A stretch of 64,000 nt of DNA from Syngnathus acus (lineage: Eukaryota; Chordata; Actinopteri; Syngnathiformes; Syngnathidae), in assembly GCF_901709675.1 (NCBI RefSeq), contig NC_051089.1:8987476-9051475 (forward strand), in the 5' to 3' direction. Shown one piece after another: positions 11,401-23,560 of the stretch. The position numbers and the translations under genes were made by a program. Each line of letters opens with the position of its first letter. Position 1 is the stretch's first letter. Under the pieces are notes generated by a model, which ran no database searches, had not been told where the DNA came from, and saw only the letters and a program-made list of their open reading frames with translations.

Positions 11401-14400
11401 ATTCCAGTAGCATTTCTAAAGCAGCCTCACCAGTGCCAAGGCTCTGTCCACTTGTTGGCTGTCACGGCAGACTTTCAAAATGTTTTCCCTTGCTCTTCTA
11501 TTTCAATTTCTTTAAACGTAATGGAACTTCTGCCTCAGAGCTCGACTGCAAGTAGATAAGAAATGGAGCTTTGTGGCTTGGATGGATGTTGCCGAAGGGC
11601 CCGGAGAGCTCTGACCTCCAGTGTTGCAATCGGGCACCTTCCCTCAGGCAGCAGAGGAAGGAAACCTCAGTGACATCTGGCTGTTGCCTTTGACCACCCT
11701 TTACGCTTTAATGAGCCCCACTCTGTCACAATCTCCATTCTGCTTAATCCGAGCCGGGAGGCCAACTGTCTCCCCGCCGTGCTCGCCACTGGTGAGGAGG
11801 CCCCTCCCATTGCATAAGCTCCTAGCTACTGTTCGTTTAGTGCTTCGTGCAGCTCCAACGTCGATAATGTGGTATGGATGTCAAGTCAACCCTGATTTCA
11901 GTTCCTTTTTTCTCTCCCTATTAAATTGATATTGACACGAACATGGCTATGTGTCGCCCTTTATAGGGAACGGAGCCATATTTGGTAACTTAACTCGCAA
12001 TGGGCGTGAAAGGCTGACTCTAAGGCAATGGAAGACGGTTCATGAAAAAATTCTTAAAGGAAAAATGTAACCCTCTATCTCGTGACATAAAATGTTATTT
12101 TATTGTTTTGTTAACTTTTAATGAAGTGTGATAATCACGACTCGAGTAACTTCACTTTCGCTATCAGTCACTTCCACTTTTCCTCAATTTGACTGAAATA
12201 TTGTTGTCGTTTTGTTAATTGATTGAGTGGCTCAATTCTTTTTATGGCCATATTAACAGCATTCAAGTATATTTTTTAAATTCATATCTATCAGTGTGTA
12301 TATTTATATATATTTTTTTTAAAACATTACTTTTGTGGGCACATCGCCCCTTAGAAGGAAAATTAAGAATTAATTTAAACTATAATTGAACTATTCTAAA
12401 CTAAAATTGCAATATTGTGGTAATAATTTTTTTACTTGCCTTTATAAAGCCATTATTTTCAACCATGCTAATACAAATTTTGATTTTTGAAAAAGGGGTT
12501 TTGGCGATTGAAAACGTGTGCCAAGCACGTTTTCTCAAACAACCAAAAGACGTATTGACACAAAATGCTGTCTGTCTCTATTTATTGATATCATACCGTT
12601 GTGCTTGCTTGAGATGAGATGTTACATTTTAGTTCTGAGGGAATAAACAAAGACGGCAATTGATTGTACAGTACAGGAGAATGATCCAGAATGAAGACAG
12701 TACTTCAATACGACTGCCTTTTGCCATGATATTCCAATTCTGCAGCATCGTGAGAACGAGCGCCTTTTGTTGCTTTTTTTTACCAGATTCAGCTAGTTAA
12801 AATGTAAATACTCTTTCACATGGTGAATTTCTGCGTATTTAACAAGACGAGCGGAAGCATCAGTGCTGGGAAGACAGAGCAAAGTGCTGAGGAGACAAAT
12901 TCTGAAGTGGACTTTGGGTCTCAGGAAGAAGTGTCTATTTTCACCGCCGACTGTTACTTTGTCTGCTGTTGAGTAACCAGCAGCTGGTCCCGGGAGTCTG
13001 CCAGGTCAGCCTTCTGCTTCTTGATTATGTGAAACGCTATCAGTGTTTCCCAACTGTCTGCAAGGAGGATTGTCAAACACAACAAATGTCTGCGGCGGGC
13101 CTTTTCTTACATTCATTGCTTTTCTGGATTGTTTGAGACTTCATTTTTGTTCACGTGCTTAAAACATGAATTATTTTAGAGACCTGCTGTTTTTCCTCTT
13201 CTTCGTCGTCACACTATAGAATCAAAAGAGGGCTCTTTCCTTGTTTGTCGTTGGCGCTCACAAAGCCTCTGTTGGAGCAGCCGTTCTGCAGCCAAGTCGT
13301 CGCATCCATTTAAGCAAATTAGATTGTCCATTGATTGGAATCCTCAACCGGTATCATAAACCAGTTCTGCAACACACAAAGTCAGGGCCTCATTCATGTA
13401 GTTTCATTTCAAGATGCCATTTCTCAATTCCTATAATGCAATCCTATTTTTAGCTGTGCAATACTGTATGCTTTGAACTGCAGCCCATCGCTTCCTGATT
13501 TGATGTGAAACGGTGTGCATTTTAAGTGTTTTCATCAATTTCTCAGGTTGCAACATTTTAAAGAATGCATCCGCTTCATCCATGAGTGTCGCCTGAATGG
13601 CGGGGCGTGTCTCGTTCACTGGTAAGTGACAAGTAACATAATGTTCACTTATGAGTGAGTCGGAAGTGCCTCTATATTACCGCAATCTAGTCATTAACAA
13701 ACATAAACATCCATCCGACAAAATATTATCGGAAGCTTGAAGCAAAGTGTACCTAATATTTTGACTGGTCAGTTTAGCGTATACGTCAAATGCGTGTTTG
13801 TCGTTCAGCCTCGCAGGTGTCTCCCGAAGCACGACAATGGTGGTGGCCTACCTGATGACTGTCACCCATTACAGCTGGGAGGAATGTCTCACCGCCGTCA
13901 AGGCCGTTCGCTCTTTTGTTGGGCCCAATTGCGGCTTCCAGGAGCAGCTGCAGGAGTACCAAACCACGCAAGTCTCAGAGGTACCGTATATACCGTTCAA
14001 GCAGCTCGCAAAAGTGACCACTTCTTTTTCTGTATAATACATTTCAATTAATGGAGTGCATGAAAATGTTCCCTTGCAGTAGCAATGACCAAGCATTGAG
14101 TTGCATTGAGAACGGGAACCGCGGAGTTGGGGGATGTTGCTGCGATTGCGATAGCTGGGCCACTGCTTATCACGTGCTTTGCATCACCGTCAGCATCTTG
14201 CATGCAATGATTTTGAGGAATACAGGGGAAATGACTTTACAATGTGAGTCGTACAAATGAGAGAATCTGCATTGTAACGGCAAATTTCACAGTATGGTTG
14301 TATATAAGGAACTCCTGAGACCAGTGATTCTGAAAGTGGGGTGGTATTCAGGCAAGTGGTACTTGAAAGAATCACTTCCAAAGTACAAGTTTCACTTCAG

Positions 14401-15500
14401 TTATATTTAGCCTTTAAACTTAATGTATTTACATGTCGAAATTTAGAAAGGTTTGTTTTTAAAAAAAAAAAAAAAAAAAAAAACTAGATGCCATTCAAGT
14501 ACAGTGTTAATCCCGTGCCTGCACAAAGTTACAGTGGCTCCAATGATCCTAAAAGTTCATTCCAAAGTGATATCCAAAGAAATGCATAGTATACTGAAAT
14601 TATGGTAAGTCACCTGACATGTGAATACTGTATTTTTATTATTCTGCAGGTTGTCGTTGGAAAACTGTATTGAACTGCACTCCATTATTTGAGACCCTTT
14701 TCTAATCGTTTGTCACGTAACCAAATTATTAGAAACATCTCTGCATTTGACACCTTGTATTTTTTTTTCCTTTTAGTCACCTGTGTCGTTCATTGTTTCA
14801 TTGTATGTGATACTTTAGAAAGGTGCAGTAACCGCATTGAAAATAAACTCCACTGGATTTTAGGATACCTGTTAGATAAGACAGATTCTTCCTGCTAACT
14901 CCTACTTGTATCAGGATAAATGTCATCTGCCGTTACATGTCATAAAATGTGATGTTCCTTAGGCTGCAATAACCAAGGTTCATCATATAAAAGTTTGAAA
15001 GCATCTGTAAATTACTTGAGCCACAATAAACAACTGGCTCGTGCAAATCTTTGTCCCTAGTTACAATTATATCAAGGACTGGAGGCATTTTTAGTTTCAA
15101 TACACTGTAATGGAATCATAACAGTTGGACACACTGCTATAGACTAGAATTTGGAAACTATGTGACCACAGAAAGCAATGGAAATACAAAATCTTTATTT
15201 GCTGTGTTTTGATGATCAAGTGTTTTGATCTGAGTCCGGTCATTTATCACACTGATAACAACAATGCTTAACTGAGCATTGATTGTATTCATACCGATCT
15301 ATCCACAGTATCGAGCGTGGCTTGAGTCCAGTTTCCAAGCCAGTCCGTTTAAGGACCAGGAGCAAGTGGGCGCCCTGCTGATCCAATACACGGAGCAACA
15401 GGAGAACCAGAGACAAGCCAGAGACCAGCGCTGGATAAAACAGGACGTGGACGCGTGCTCCCTTCCGCCCACTCCGGCTCATCCCGAAGGCAGCAGCTGA
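8480..15500 (+). CDS. dusp22a: Dual-specificity phosphatase 22-like (DUSP22/JKAP family)
   Basis: Atypical dual-specificity phosphatase; the mammalian orthologue group acts on JNK-pathway and T-cell signalling proteins. Exons: 8480-8500, 9473-9506, 9889-9971, 10814-10863, 13547-13621, 13809-13980, 15309-15500; 208 codons plus stop, all GT-AG and in phase. MGNGMNK at the N-terminus is the family's N-myristoylation signal (Gly2). The catalytic acid Asp57 (AADASSQN) and the loop HCLAGVSRS give Cys88 and Arg94, the same numbering as human DUSP22. The codon for Cys88 is split by the intron after 13621. VHCLAGVSRS, AYLMTVT and EYRAWLESSF fit DUSP22 better than DUSP15, whose loop is HCFAGISRS. The C-terminal tail is rich in Gln, Glu and Arg and differs from human. 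The gene lies between cox4i1 and irf8, where mammals have none; the suffix 'a' follows fish naming and is my inference. Polyadenylation signal AATAAA at 16062-16067. Confidence 0.93.
10864..13546 (+). other. Large dusp22-like intron 4
   Basis: 2.7-kb intron. The stretch 11180-11930 is visibly GC-richer than its surroundings, without a convincing exon or repeat; the remainder is AT-rich. No other gene seen. Confidence 0.4.
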
Positions 15501-16690
15501 AACACTAGGCCCGCCACTAAATCACCCGACAAAATACTTAATTTATGCATCACGCTAACCTTTTTAGCACCGGGTTGATTTTGCTGCGGGCTATGCGTAC
15601 CTCACCCCTAGTACCTCCTTGTTTCCTTCACCGAGCCCATCAGTGCTCAGACGCCTTACTCTAAAAGCCTCAGCACCTTAATCATGATGACATCACCTAT
15701 GCTTCCATGTGATCCTCCCGACCTGTTGCAATATGCTCAGCATTTGCCTCCGATTACACGGGATGTCGACCACCCGCTTTGGTGAACTACTGCTTATTAA
15801 TTTTGTGTAAATCAGTCAATTCCAAAAAATGGAGGTAATCCTAAAGGTGGAAAATGAACGAACGTATGTTGATTTGTGTGTTTCATACAAGGCTATGTTG
15901 ACAGTACAATGTTTAGTTTTAATGAAGGATCTTGGAAGTACAAACACTACCATCTTCCTGATTTTTAGTGAAGCTCTGATTTATCATTGTAGTGTTTGTA
16001 GATTGTCTTGTGGTTTTCTTGGTAAAAGTATTGCACACTACTGTTTTTGTTTTGTAAAAAAAATAAACGGATTAAAAAGAAAAAAGAAACGGTTGTCTGT
16101 ACAATAGAATGAATGTGATTGTTTTGACTTTACAAAGTACTTGTTACATATTAATCTAGTACCACTAATACTAATGATAATGTCTATGACAGAAAAGTTG
16201 CAAGATTGTCAAAAGATGCATTTCCAACCCAAACTGTGAGTTGTCCCCTGTGGCAGGACAACATGTGGCTGCAGAGCATTCTCTGATCTTCTGACAGTTC
16301 CTGGCCAAGAATGTCACTTTGTTGGAGCAAACTCCCCACTCACCTGACCAGGCTCTGTGGAATATGGCCCCAAAGCTCGGAATGTGGGACACTAGTCCTG
16401 GAATTTTCCTGTCAGTTATTCAGTTTAGGGTTCCTAGGATTTTTATAAAAATGAATGAACGCCATGAAATAATCACACCTTGGCCAAATGTCAAATTACC
16501 AAGATTTACCGACTTGCAATTCAAGATTTTGTGTTCTCAGAGCAGAGTGGGTGAATGACAAAGGAGGGGTCCACACAAAAATTCCCCATGCCACAAGCTT
16601 ACTTGTGACTGATTGTTTTGGCGTGGGCAGCAACTTGTGTCAGACCGTTTCTTGTAAATGCCCACACTTTAAAGAACTACAATGTCGTAG
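15501..16690. other. dusp22-like 3' UTR and intergenic spacer to irf8
   Basis: The 3' UTR probably ends near AATAAA at 16062-16067, followed by a short A-rich tract. From 16100 to 16690 there is no recognisable gene or repeat. Confidence 0.5.
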
Positions 16691-16846
16691 TAGGCGGGGT
16701 CGACCTGTTGTGACTTCGGTGGCAGTGATTGGTCAGAACACCAGTGACGTCACGCATACTCACTACCATCCAAAACAATAAACCTGACAGAGATGCATGG
16801 GGAGCAATCATTCATTACCATCTGACAGCTCAACAACTTCTCATTG
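16691..16846 (+). promoter_or_regulatory. irf8 promoter and putative non-coding exon 1
   Basis: A GC-box-like GGCGGGG at 16693-16699, a CCAAT box in reverse (ATTGG, 16728-16732) and a perfect CRE TGACGTCA at 16745-16752 lie upstream of a stretch ending in a good splice donor, CTCATT|gtaag, at 16846/16847. The acceptor at 16919-16920 then leads into the coding exon. A non-coding first exon is usual for IRF8. Exact transcription start not determined. Confidence 0.5.
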
Positions 16847-16934
16847 TAAGTGCTTTTACTTTCACTTTAGGAATTCCTTTGATACTTTGCAATTCTAACA
16901 TGAGTAACTTCTTGGTGTAGGTGACACAAACGCG

Positions 16935-17514
16935 ATGTCGAATCCTGGAGGTCGTAGGCTGAAGCAGTGGCTTATTGAGCAGATCCAGAGTGGACAATAC
17001 TCTGGGCTCATGTGGGAAGATGGAAGCCGAATCATGTTCCGAATTCCGTGGAAACACGCAGGGAAACAGGATTACAACCAAGAAATAGACGCATCTATTT
17101 TTAAGGTAGGTACATTCAGTTTGAACACTTAATTGCCTCAAAATGGGGCATTTTATATTATTAGGATTACCTTTGTTTAACTGTTTGTTTTTATCCTATA
17201 TTTTCTTTTAGGTTCAAATTAATGTGAAAAAAAAACATTAATTAATTGTTTTATAGGTGCAGATGGTATTAGGGATTTTTTTTACAGGGTGGGGTTTGCA
17301 GCCAGGGTGATTTGGCCGTGCAGTGCCTGTTTAAGATTTTCAAAAGGGGGGTAATGAATAAAATGTATATAATCGCACTGTTTTCTCTAAAACAATCACA
17401 AAATGTAAATAGACTAGCTAAATATAAAATGGGGATTTTGCGCTTGAGCTGTGCACATTGATCGTTAAACCTCACTTCCTGTACTATATACATGGTATTT
17501 TTGTTTTCCTAAAA

Positions 17515-17566
<52 letters not shown>

Positions 17567-20504
17567 TATTTATGGTATTTTTTTTTTACTAAAAAGCCTT
17601 ACTGTACATGGTCGTTTTGTTTCGGTTAGAGTCAAGTATCAAAGGTATGGGGTGAAAGGTCAGGAGTCGAAGATTAAGGGTCAAGGTGCATGGATCAAAG
17701 ATCAGGGCTCAACGGTCACATTTGATCATTAAAAAAAAGTCTTACTATACATGATTATTTAAAAAAAAAAAAAAAAAAAAAAAACTTTCTATACATGGTC
17801 AGCGGTGTTGTACCTGAACACGTTCAATGAATAAAAGTTAATGAGCTTGTTCATATTTTACCCGAACATGAATTCAACGTAGCACTGTGAATGTTTTTGT
17901 CCATGTGCTCATTCTGGGTCCAATGTTTTCTCTTCTTAGACTTCAAAATAAAACCCTACTAAACAAACAAGGCTTAAACAGGTGGGAGAAAAAGGATTTG
18001 GCAACCCCGGCCACAAACTCTTACAGCACACTCATCTCAAGTGGATACATTTCTGTACCTTCGGTCATTTATTAGAAGAGCATTTAATTGTTCTGCCTGT
18101 TACTCTACGCCGTTGGCAAGCACAAATATTTTTTGTAGTAAATAAATGAATTTTCGTCCAAACTGGATAAATGACTGTGGAATACCCGATGACCTCTCTG
18201 AGCACACTCGTGCCTCGGCACACTAGTTGGCAATCACTGTTTTAAACTACCCTGGTCAAATAGATATTCAACTCATCAACTCACTTAAGCTTAGTATAAA
18301 TATAATTGTTTCTTGAGTTATTGTAGACACTAAAAAGCAGGTTTTAATACGAGTGTGAGTTAGGGTTAGGATGGATGGATGGATTGATGGATATTCTTAC
18401 CTTACATAGTAACTAAATTTAAAATACTAAGCGTATTTTATGAACCTTGTGAAAATATAATATGATAACATATGGCTGTCTATGCAGGCATGGGCTGTGT
18501 TTAAAGGCAAATTCAAGGAAGGCGACAAGGCAGAACCTGCAACTTGGAAGACCAGACTGCGCTGTGCGCTTAATAAAAGCCCTGACTTTGAAGAGGCGAC
18601 AGAAAGATCTCAGCTGGACATCTCGGAGCCTTATAAAGTCTACCGAATCGTACCAGAAGATGAGCAGAAACGTGAGCTTGTGATTTTGATCTTGTGAAGC
18701 TAAAGCTCTATGTTGTATGGTCAGTGCGTGACCATAGAATATTTTCTTCCATGATTGCGCCACAGATGGAAGGAGCTCAGTGATGGCGGTAGCTGCTTCC
18801 AACAGCTCTGGCGACATGACCGACATGGACTGCAGCCCTCCTGACATCGAGGGCCTCATCAAAGAGGTAAAGCTTCTTCTTCTCATTCTCCTTGTCTTGT
18901 ACTCCTTTCTTGACACGTTATTGTTCGGTGTGTACAGGAAGAAGGCTGCAGGATGCAGGCCAGTCCAGAGTATTGGCCGCAGACTAGTGCTAGTGGTAAG
19001 GAAAAAACTGACAATATACCTCAAAGTGAAACACGAGATTTGCTGTTGTCTGCCCTCAGTCAAACTCTCCAATGGAAGAATTGACTAACATCCTGTTGAA
19101 CTTTGCTGACGAGGATGATTAAGTTGTTGTTGTATAAATATTTCTGATGATGAGGCAAAATAATGACACAAGTCCGTGTTGAGAACTGATTGGTGTGTAC
19201 AGCCTTAAATCTTCTCTTTTTAATTCGCAGCCTTTTCACTGCATCACGACCCCTTACCGACTGGCACGCTCAGCTCAGGTAATTATTTTGTGTCTTATGT
19301 CCACACGTAAAATTTTTGGCAGGAACTTTAAATCATATTTTCAAAAGCATTTTCAAACCTAATATATACAGAAAAACAAAGTTATCGGGGAGCGCGAGTG
19401 ATCATTTTGAGGGTTAATGACTAACTGCCTCTAGAAGCCCTGCCTATTTGTGTTTCGCCATTGTCAAAATCAACTTTAATTTTTTTTCCCCACTGTGGGA
19501 CCCATCCGGAGTTTGGGTTGTTGGTGAAAGTGAAAGCAAACTAACAGAAAATCATCATATTGCATGTGAATTACTTTCATCAATTTGTATTGGAAGTAAG
19601 AAGCTAAATACTTTGATGTACTTTGTGTCCTCCAGCTTTCTCTCAAATGATGGTCTTATTCTACTATGGAGGAAAGCTGATGGACAACACACTGGTGAAT
19701 CACCCCGAGGGCTGTCGCCTCTCCCCGGCCCAGCATCACCCGGGTCGCGGCACCCCATACAGCTCCGACAGCATGCAGAGAGTTTACTTCCCCCCGGCTG
19801 AACTCATCGAGTTTGAACGGCAACGGCAAGTCACCCACAAGTTGCTGGGCCACTTGGAGCGAGGGCTCCTGCTGCGGGCCAATCAGGAGGGTATATTCAT
19901 CAAGAGGCTATGCCAGAGCAGAGTCTTCTGGAGTGGACTGGCCGATGTGGGCTTGCATTATAGCCCCGTGCCTTGTAAGCTGGAGAGGGATGCAGTGGTG
20001 AAGATTTTTGATACTGGCAAGTTCCTTCACGGTGAGGCCTTGTTTGTAAGCTCCACAAATAGTTCGAGGAGAAACTCTAACCAGCTGCTCTGTGTCCTGT
20101 CGTAGCTCTGCAGCTGCACCAGGAAGGTCAGATTCCAGCTCCCGATCCAACTGTGACTTTGTGTTTCGGAGAGGAGCTTCATGATCTCAGCACTGCCAAG
20201 AATAGGCTGATAATTGTGCAGGTAAGGGGAAAAAAAAGTGTCATGCTTTTCCTCTTAAACCCTTCTCTAATTTGATGATTTCGTGTTTGCTCCTCCGCCT
20301 CTTCTGTGTCAGATCACGATGGTGAAGTGTCAGCAACTGCTAGAGGCGGTGAATTTACGCCGCTCGCAGCCGTTTTGCACCAACATGGAGCAGTACGACG
20401 ACATCTCAGCAGAGCAGATGGCCAACATCTATCAGGACTTGTGCAGCTACAGTGGACCTCAGAGGTCCGCCTGCTACAGGGAGAATATGCCCATCACTGC
20501 CTGA
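16935..20504 (+). CDS. irf8: Interferon regulatory factor 8
   Basis: Transcription factor of the IRF4/IRF8 branch. It binds ISRE and, with PU.1 or BATF partners, EICE/AICE DNA, and directs macrophage, dendritic and B-cell development. Exons: 16935-17105, 18488-18671, 18766-18866, 18938-18995, 19231-19278, 19636-20031, 20106-20221, 20313-20504; 421 codons plus stop (human 426), all GT-AG and in phase. The DNA-binding domain (residues 5-115) has the five signature tryptophans W12, W27, W39, W59 and W77, with RIPWKHAGKQDYNQE and KGKFKEGDKAEPATWKTRLR almost unchanged from mammals. After a short variable linker comes the IRF-association domain, about residues 188-375: AFSQMMVLFYYGGKL, PEGCRLS, RQRQVTHKLLGHLERGLLL, KRLCQSRVFWSG, CKLERDAVVKIFDT, LCFGEEL. 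The C-terminal tail ends SACYRENMPITA. Polyadenylation signals at 20804-20809 and 20862-20867. Confidence 0.97.
17470..17800. repeat. Simple-repeat cluster in irf8 intron 2
   Basis: (AT)n at 17522-17566, poly-A at 17761-17784, and four spaced copies of a TATACATGGT-like phrase (near 17483, 17603, 17746 and 17791). Between them, 17630-17725 has several AGGTCA/GGTCAAAG-like phrases in loose tandem. Low-complexity DNA. Confidence 0.7.
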
Positions 20505-21368
20505 GGAGGCTGTGCCAGAGCGCTCTTTTTTTTTGGATCATATTCTCAGACCGAGCTTTCTTCTCAATGCCAAGAATGTCCATATTTTTGTATTATATAC
20601 AAGAAATGTTGTGAAGACTTAATATGCCAACCCTCCTCTTCATTATTCCACAATAGAGTGAGAGAAGAACATGTAAACTGGCACTCACTGACCGTAGAAT
20701 TTGATACACCTTTTTCAATCTAATGAGACACAAGAGATCATAACTTTTTCTTTTAACTCAACTCAACTGGAGCACTTAAAAACAACCTGCTGCAAAATAA
20801 GCAAATAAAATCAAGCACACATGAAAATAATCATAATAATTATTTTAATGTAAGGAGCAATAATAAAATGTTCACTTTCAATTGTAATTGACATTATTTC
20901 TTTATGCTAAGATTTAAATGGTTGTTTCTTTAGGTCTTTTAATTTTCTCCACGAATATTTTTCTCACATATCCACAAAAAACTGGGTAAAGAACAAACGT
21001 GTTCTTTACTCAGTGAAGAAATTTCCGGGTACCTGTCACGCACCGAATGTAAATAGGAAATTTCTTGACTGACCGAATATCTGCTTTTTCTTTTTTGTCT
21101 AATTTTATTACTTTGATTTCGGTATGGATGGCATATTAGAGATAGGTTTTACTATCGTCATGTGCTTGTATCCCCTTTTTATGATGTCGTTTTTTTATTA
21201 AAATCATATTTTCAATTAACCACAATCTCTTTTGTATTAATATATCATGACCATTTGAACTTTGATATGCTTGACTTTGATATATATGTATTTCTTTGAA
21301 AAAAAAAAATGACTACAGTAGTATTTCAGTCAAAGGGGAAGCAAATCTGCATGTTTTATGTTTCCAAT
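20505..21368. other. irf8 3' UTR and AT-rich flank
   Basis: The irf8 3' UTR probably ends after AATAAA at 20804-20809 or 20862-20867. The rest is AT-rich without a gene. Confidence 0.5.
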
Positions 21369-21440
21369 GCTTGATAAGCGGATATGAGGCTTGATTTGTG
21401 TGCGTGTGTGTGTGTCTGTGCGTGCGCTCGTGTGTACCCG
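21369..21440. repeat. Short repeat plus GT microsatellite, inverted relative to 30.8 kb
   Basis: The phrase TGATAAGCGGATATGA at 21372-21387, with its flank, is directly followed by a GT/GTGC-rich tract. The same phrase occurs in the opposite orientation, next to a CA tract, at 30801-30875. Both look like edges of one dispersed repeat family that I cannot name. Confidence 0.5.
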
Positions 21441-21699
21441 TGGTCACATCTGTATTACAGAGGAGTTTGCGTTCAATTCTACCGAACAGGAACACCTATC
21501 GGATGTTGTCACAGGAAGCAAAAAACAAAAAACCCCAAAAACCACCGCCCACATAGCACATGTGAGACTGCCTTCATTCAGTGTACACCCAAGTGCAGTC
21601 ATTCTGTACTGCAGACACTATTCACCAAAACTTCAGCATGAAAGCACTCAATAGTATGTCCTTTCTGTCCTTTCCTTTGTGCATGGTAAATATGAATTA

Positions 21700-21775
21700 T
21701 TCATGTTGTGTCACTGGTGTGCCGTGAGAGATGTTCAGCTGTGCCGTGGGAAATTGTCCAACATTAAATACCGAG
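21700..21775. mobile_element. hAT-like terminal fragment
   Basis: CACTGGTGTGCCGTGAGAGA at 21713-21732 and the following GTGCCGTGGGAAAT resemble the ends of a common fish hAT-type non-autonomous element ('tgtgccgtgg'). A similar motif, TGCCTCGGCACAC, occurs at 18211-18223 in irf8 intron 2. Family recognised from memory only. Confidence 0.4.
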
Positions 21776-21888
21776 CGCATTGTAAACAGGATCGCCAAAC
21801 CACAGGTCAGTTAGCGCAAGGCCTGGTCAGCCACTTGCTAATCGTGCACGCGTGGCAAATCGGAGAATCTTGAGATTTCATGTTGTGG

Positions 21889-21993
21889 AGTGAACGATTC
21901 ATTCAAAAGAACTATTTTCTTTCAGTGAACGAGAGTGAACGAATCACTTCCTAAAGTGAAAAGTTTTAGCTCCTGTAGAACGTGAAAATGACC
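21889..21993 (+). repeat. Left inverted arm of the repeat island with satellite stub
   Basis: 21891-21957 (GTGAACGATTCATTCAAAAG and on) is the reverse complement, with a ~10-bp insertion and a few changes, of 29480-29546. It runs straight into 21958-21993, which matches the 235-bp satellite of 27.6-29.0 kb (AAAAGTTTTAGCTCCTG then CGTGAAAATGACCAA). Confidence 0.75.
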
Positions 21994-21999
21994 AATGTA

Positions 22000-22850
22000 T
22001 TGTAAGATGGGGTTTTTTGTTAAAAAAATGACCAAGTGTAGTGAGACCTTTTTTTTTTTATGACAATGTATAGTCAGGCTTTTTTTTAACATTATATCTT
22101 CTTTCTCTCTGCTTTGTATAAAGCCGCTAGAGTAGCTTCTCCCTCTTGTGTTTAATAAGCAGATCAAACTATTTAGGGTATTTTGGGATACAGTTTGTTT
22201 CCGTGTCACAGCAGAACTGTTTGGACAAGTCTGATCACTTTGATTACGTGCTCCTCAACTTGGAATAAATCGACTGAAACTTGAGGTGTTGAAAGTTTAT
22301 TTGTGACTTTGCATTTCCAGGTTAAAAGTGCGTATTTATACACAAGCGTGTTTGTGCAGAGCTCAGGGAAATGCAGGTGTGTACGTTGCCTCTGCTTAGA
22401 AAATACTTCCAAGACATCTGCAAGGAGGACTTTGACATCTGTAATTTATGACACGAGGAGGCGTTTCAACTTTAAGCTCACAGCTGCACAGACCAGCGCC
22501 AAAGAAAAAACTCAAGGCAATCCCATTATTTACTTCTGAAGTAGCATTTTATGCTCATCATCTTAAATCTCATTTGAACACACCCGACAATGTCTTTGGG
22601 GACACAAAATGAGAAAAGGTGATACATGTCCTGCTGTCAGGATCACCAGGCTGCAATGGACGCAGAGAGAGCACATAAAATACATAATATAAAAAATCAA
22701 CCCTGATCTTAAGCTCCCAAGAAGGCAAGGAAAAACTAAAAAAAAACTACTAAAAGAAAGAAATAGTCGTATTATTTTATTTCATCGTATTTATATATTT
22801 ATTATAGATGTATTATTTATTTATATAAATGTATTATTTATTCATATAAA
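22000..22850. other. Spacer between the left arm and the tRNA-like array
   Basis: T-runs, then moderately complex sequence at 22200-22540, then AT-rich DNA. No gene recognised. 22200-22540 has balanced composition and no repeat I know, so it could be conserved non-coding DNA; unproven. Confidence 0.4.
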
Positions 22851-22917
22851 GGCCGGTCCGCGAAAATATTTCTGACACGTAACCGGTCTGTGGTGCAAAA
22901 AAGGTTGGGGACCACTG
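22851..22917. mobile_element. hAT-like terminal fragment
   Basis: GGCCGGTCCGCGAAAATATT followed by ACCGGTCTGTGG and GGTTGGGGACCACTG is the end motif of Charlie-like hAT elements ('ggttggggaccnctg'). No other end is apparent nearby, so this is a truncated copy. Confidence 0.5.
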
Positions 22918-22982
22918 ATCTATTACTATTTGCTTGTGAGCTGATCCATAAAACCATATACATTACATTCAACGCGAGTGAG

Positions 22983-23054
22983 GGTTCCATAGTGTAGTGG
23001 TTAGTTCTCTGCACTCTTCCCCCAGCGACTTGGGTTCAAATCCCTTTGAGAACT
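22983..23054 (+). tRNA. tRNA-like unit 1, degenerate (loop CTCTTCC)
   Basis: 72 nt with a recognisable D arm and B box (GGTTCAAATCC). The anticodon position reads CTT. The acceptor stem has at least two mismatches and the T stem is partly broken. Probably a pseudogene; the most diverged copy in the array. Confidence 0.4.
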
Positions 23055-23174
23055 AAAATATTTTATCGTAGAAACATTTGCAACACAGTCGCTTGTGTGT
23101 TGCCCCATATAACCATTCCATTTGCTTGTGAGCTGCTCCATAAAACCATATAGATTCCACATAACATAACTGAG

Positions 23175-23246
23175 GGTTCCATCATGTAGTGGTTAGTGCT
23201 CTGGACTCTCACCCAAGTGACCTGCGTTCAAATCCCAGTGAAACCT
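23175..23246 (+). tRNA. tRNA-like unit 2, CTC anticodon
   Basis: The A-box region reads TCATGTAGTGG, with one change from the other copies. Loop CTCTCAC, B box GTTCAAATCC, acceptor end GAAACCT. The T stem CTGCG/CCCAG has one mismatch. Confidence 0.45.
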
Positions 23247-23361
23247 AAAATATTTTATGATAGAAAAATTTGCAACACAGTCGCTCGTATGCTGCCAAAT
23301 AAAACTATTTGCTTGTGAGCTGCTCCACAAAACCATTAATATTCCATGCAATGTGAGCGAG

Positions 23362-23433
23362 GGTTCCGTAGTGTAGTGGTTAGTGCTCTGGACTCTCACC
23401 CCAGCGACCCAGGTTCAAATTCCAGTGAGACCT
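23362..23433 (+). tRNA. tRNA-like unit 3, CTC anticodon
   Basis: Begins GGTTCCGTAG. Loop CTCTCAC, anticodon stem CTGGA/CCCAG (one mismatch), B box GGTTCAAATTC, ends GAGACCT. Confidence 0.45.
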
Positions 23434-23560
23434 AAAGTATTTTATCATAGAATTGCAACACAGTTGCAGCTCGTGTGCTCCCCCATATAACCATTTTAAC
23501 TATTTGCTTGTGAGCTGCTTCATAAAACCATATACATATATTCCATGCAATGTGAGCGAG

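Noticed and set aside
18419-19072. 217-codon minus-strand frame
   Set aside because: Antisense to irf8 exons 3-5 and their introns; it crosses splice sites and has no resemblance to a protein family.
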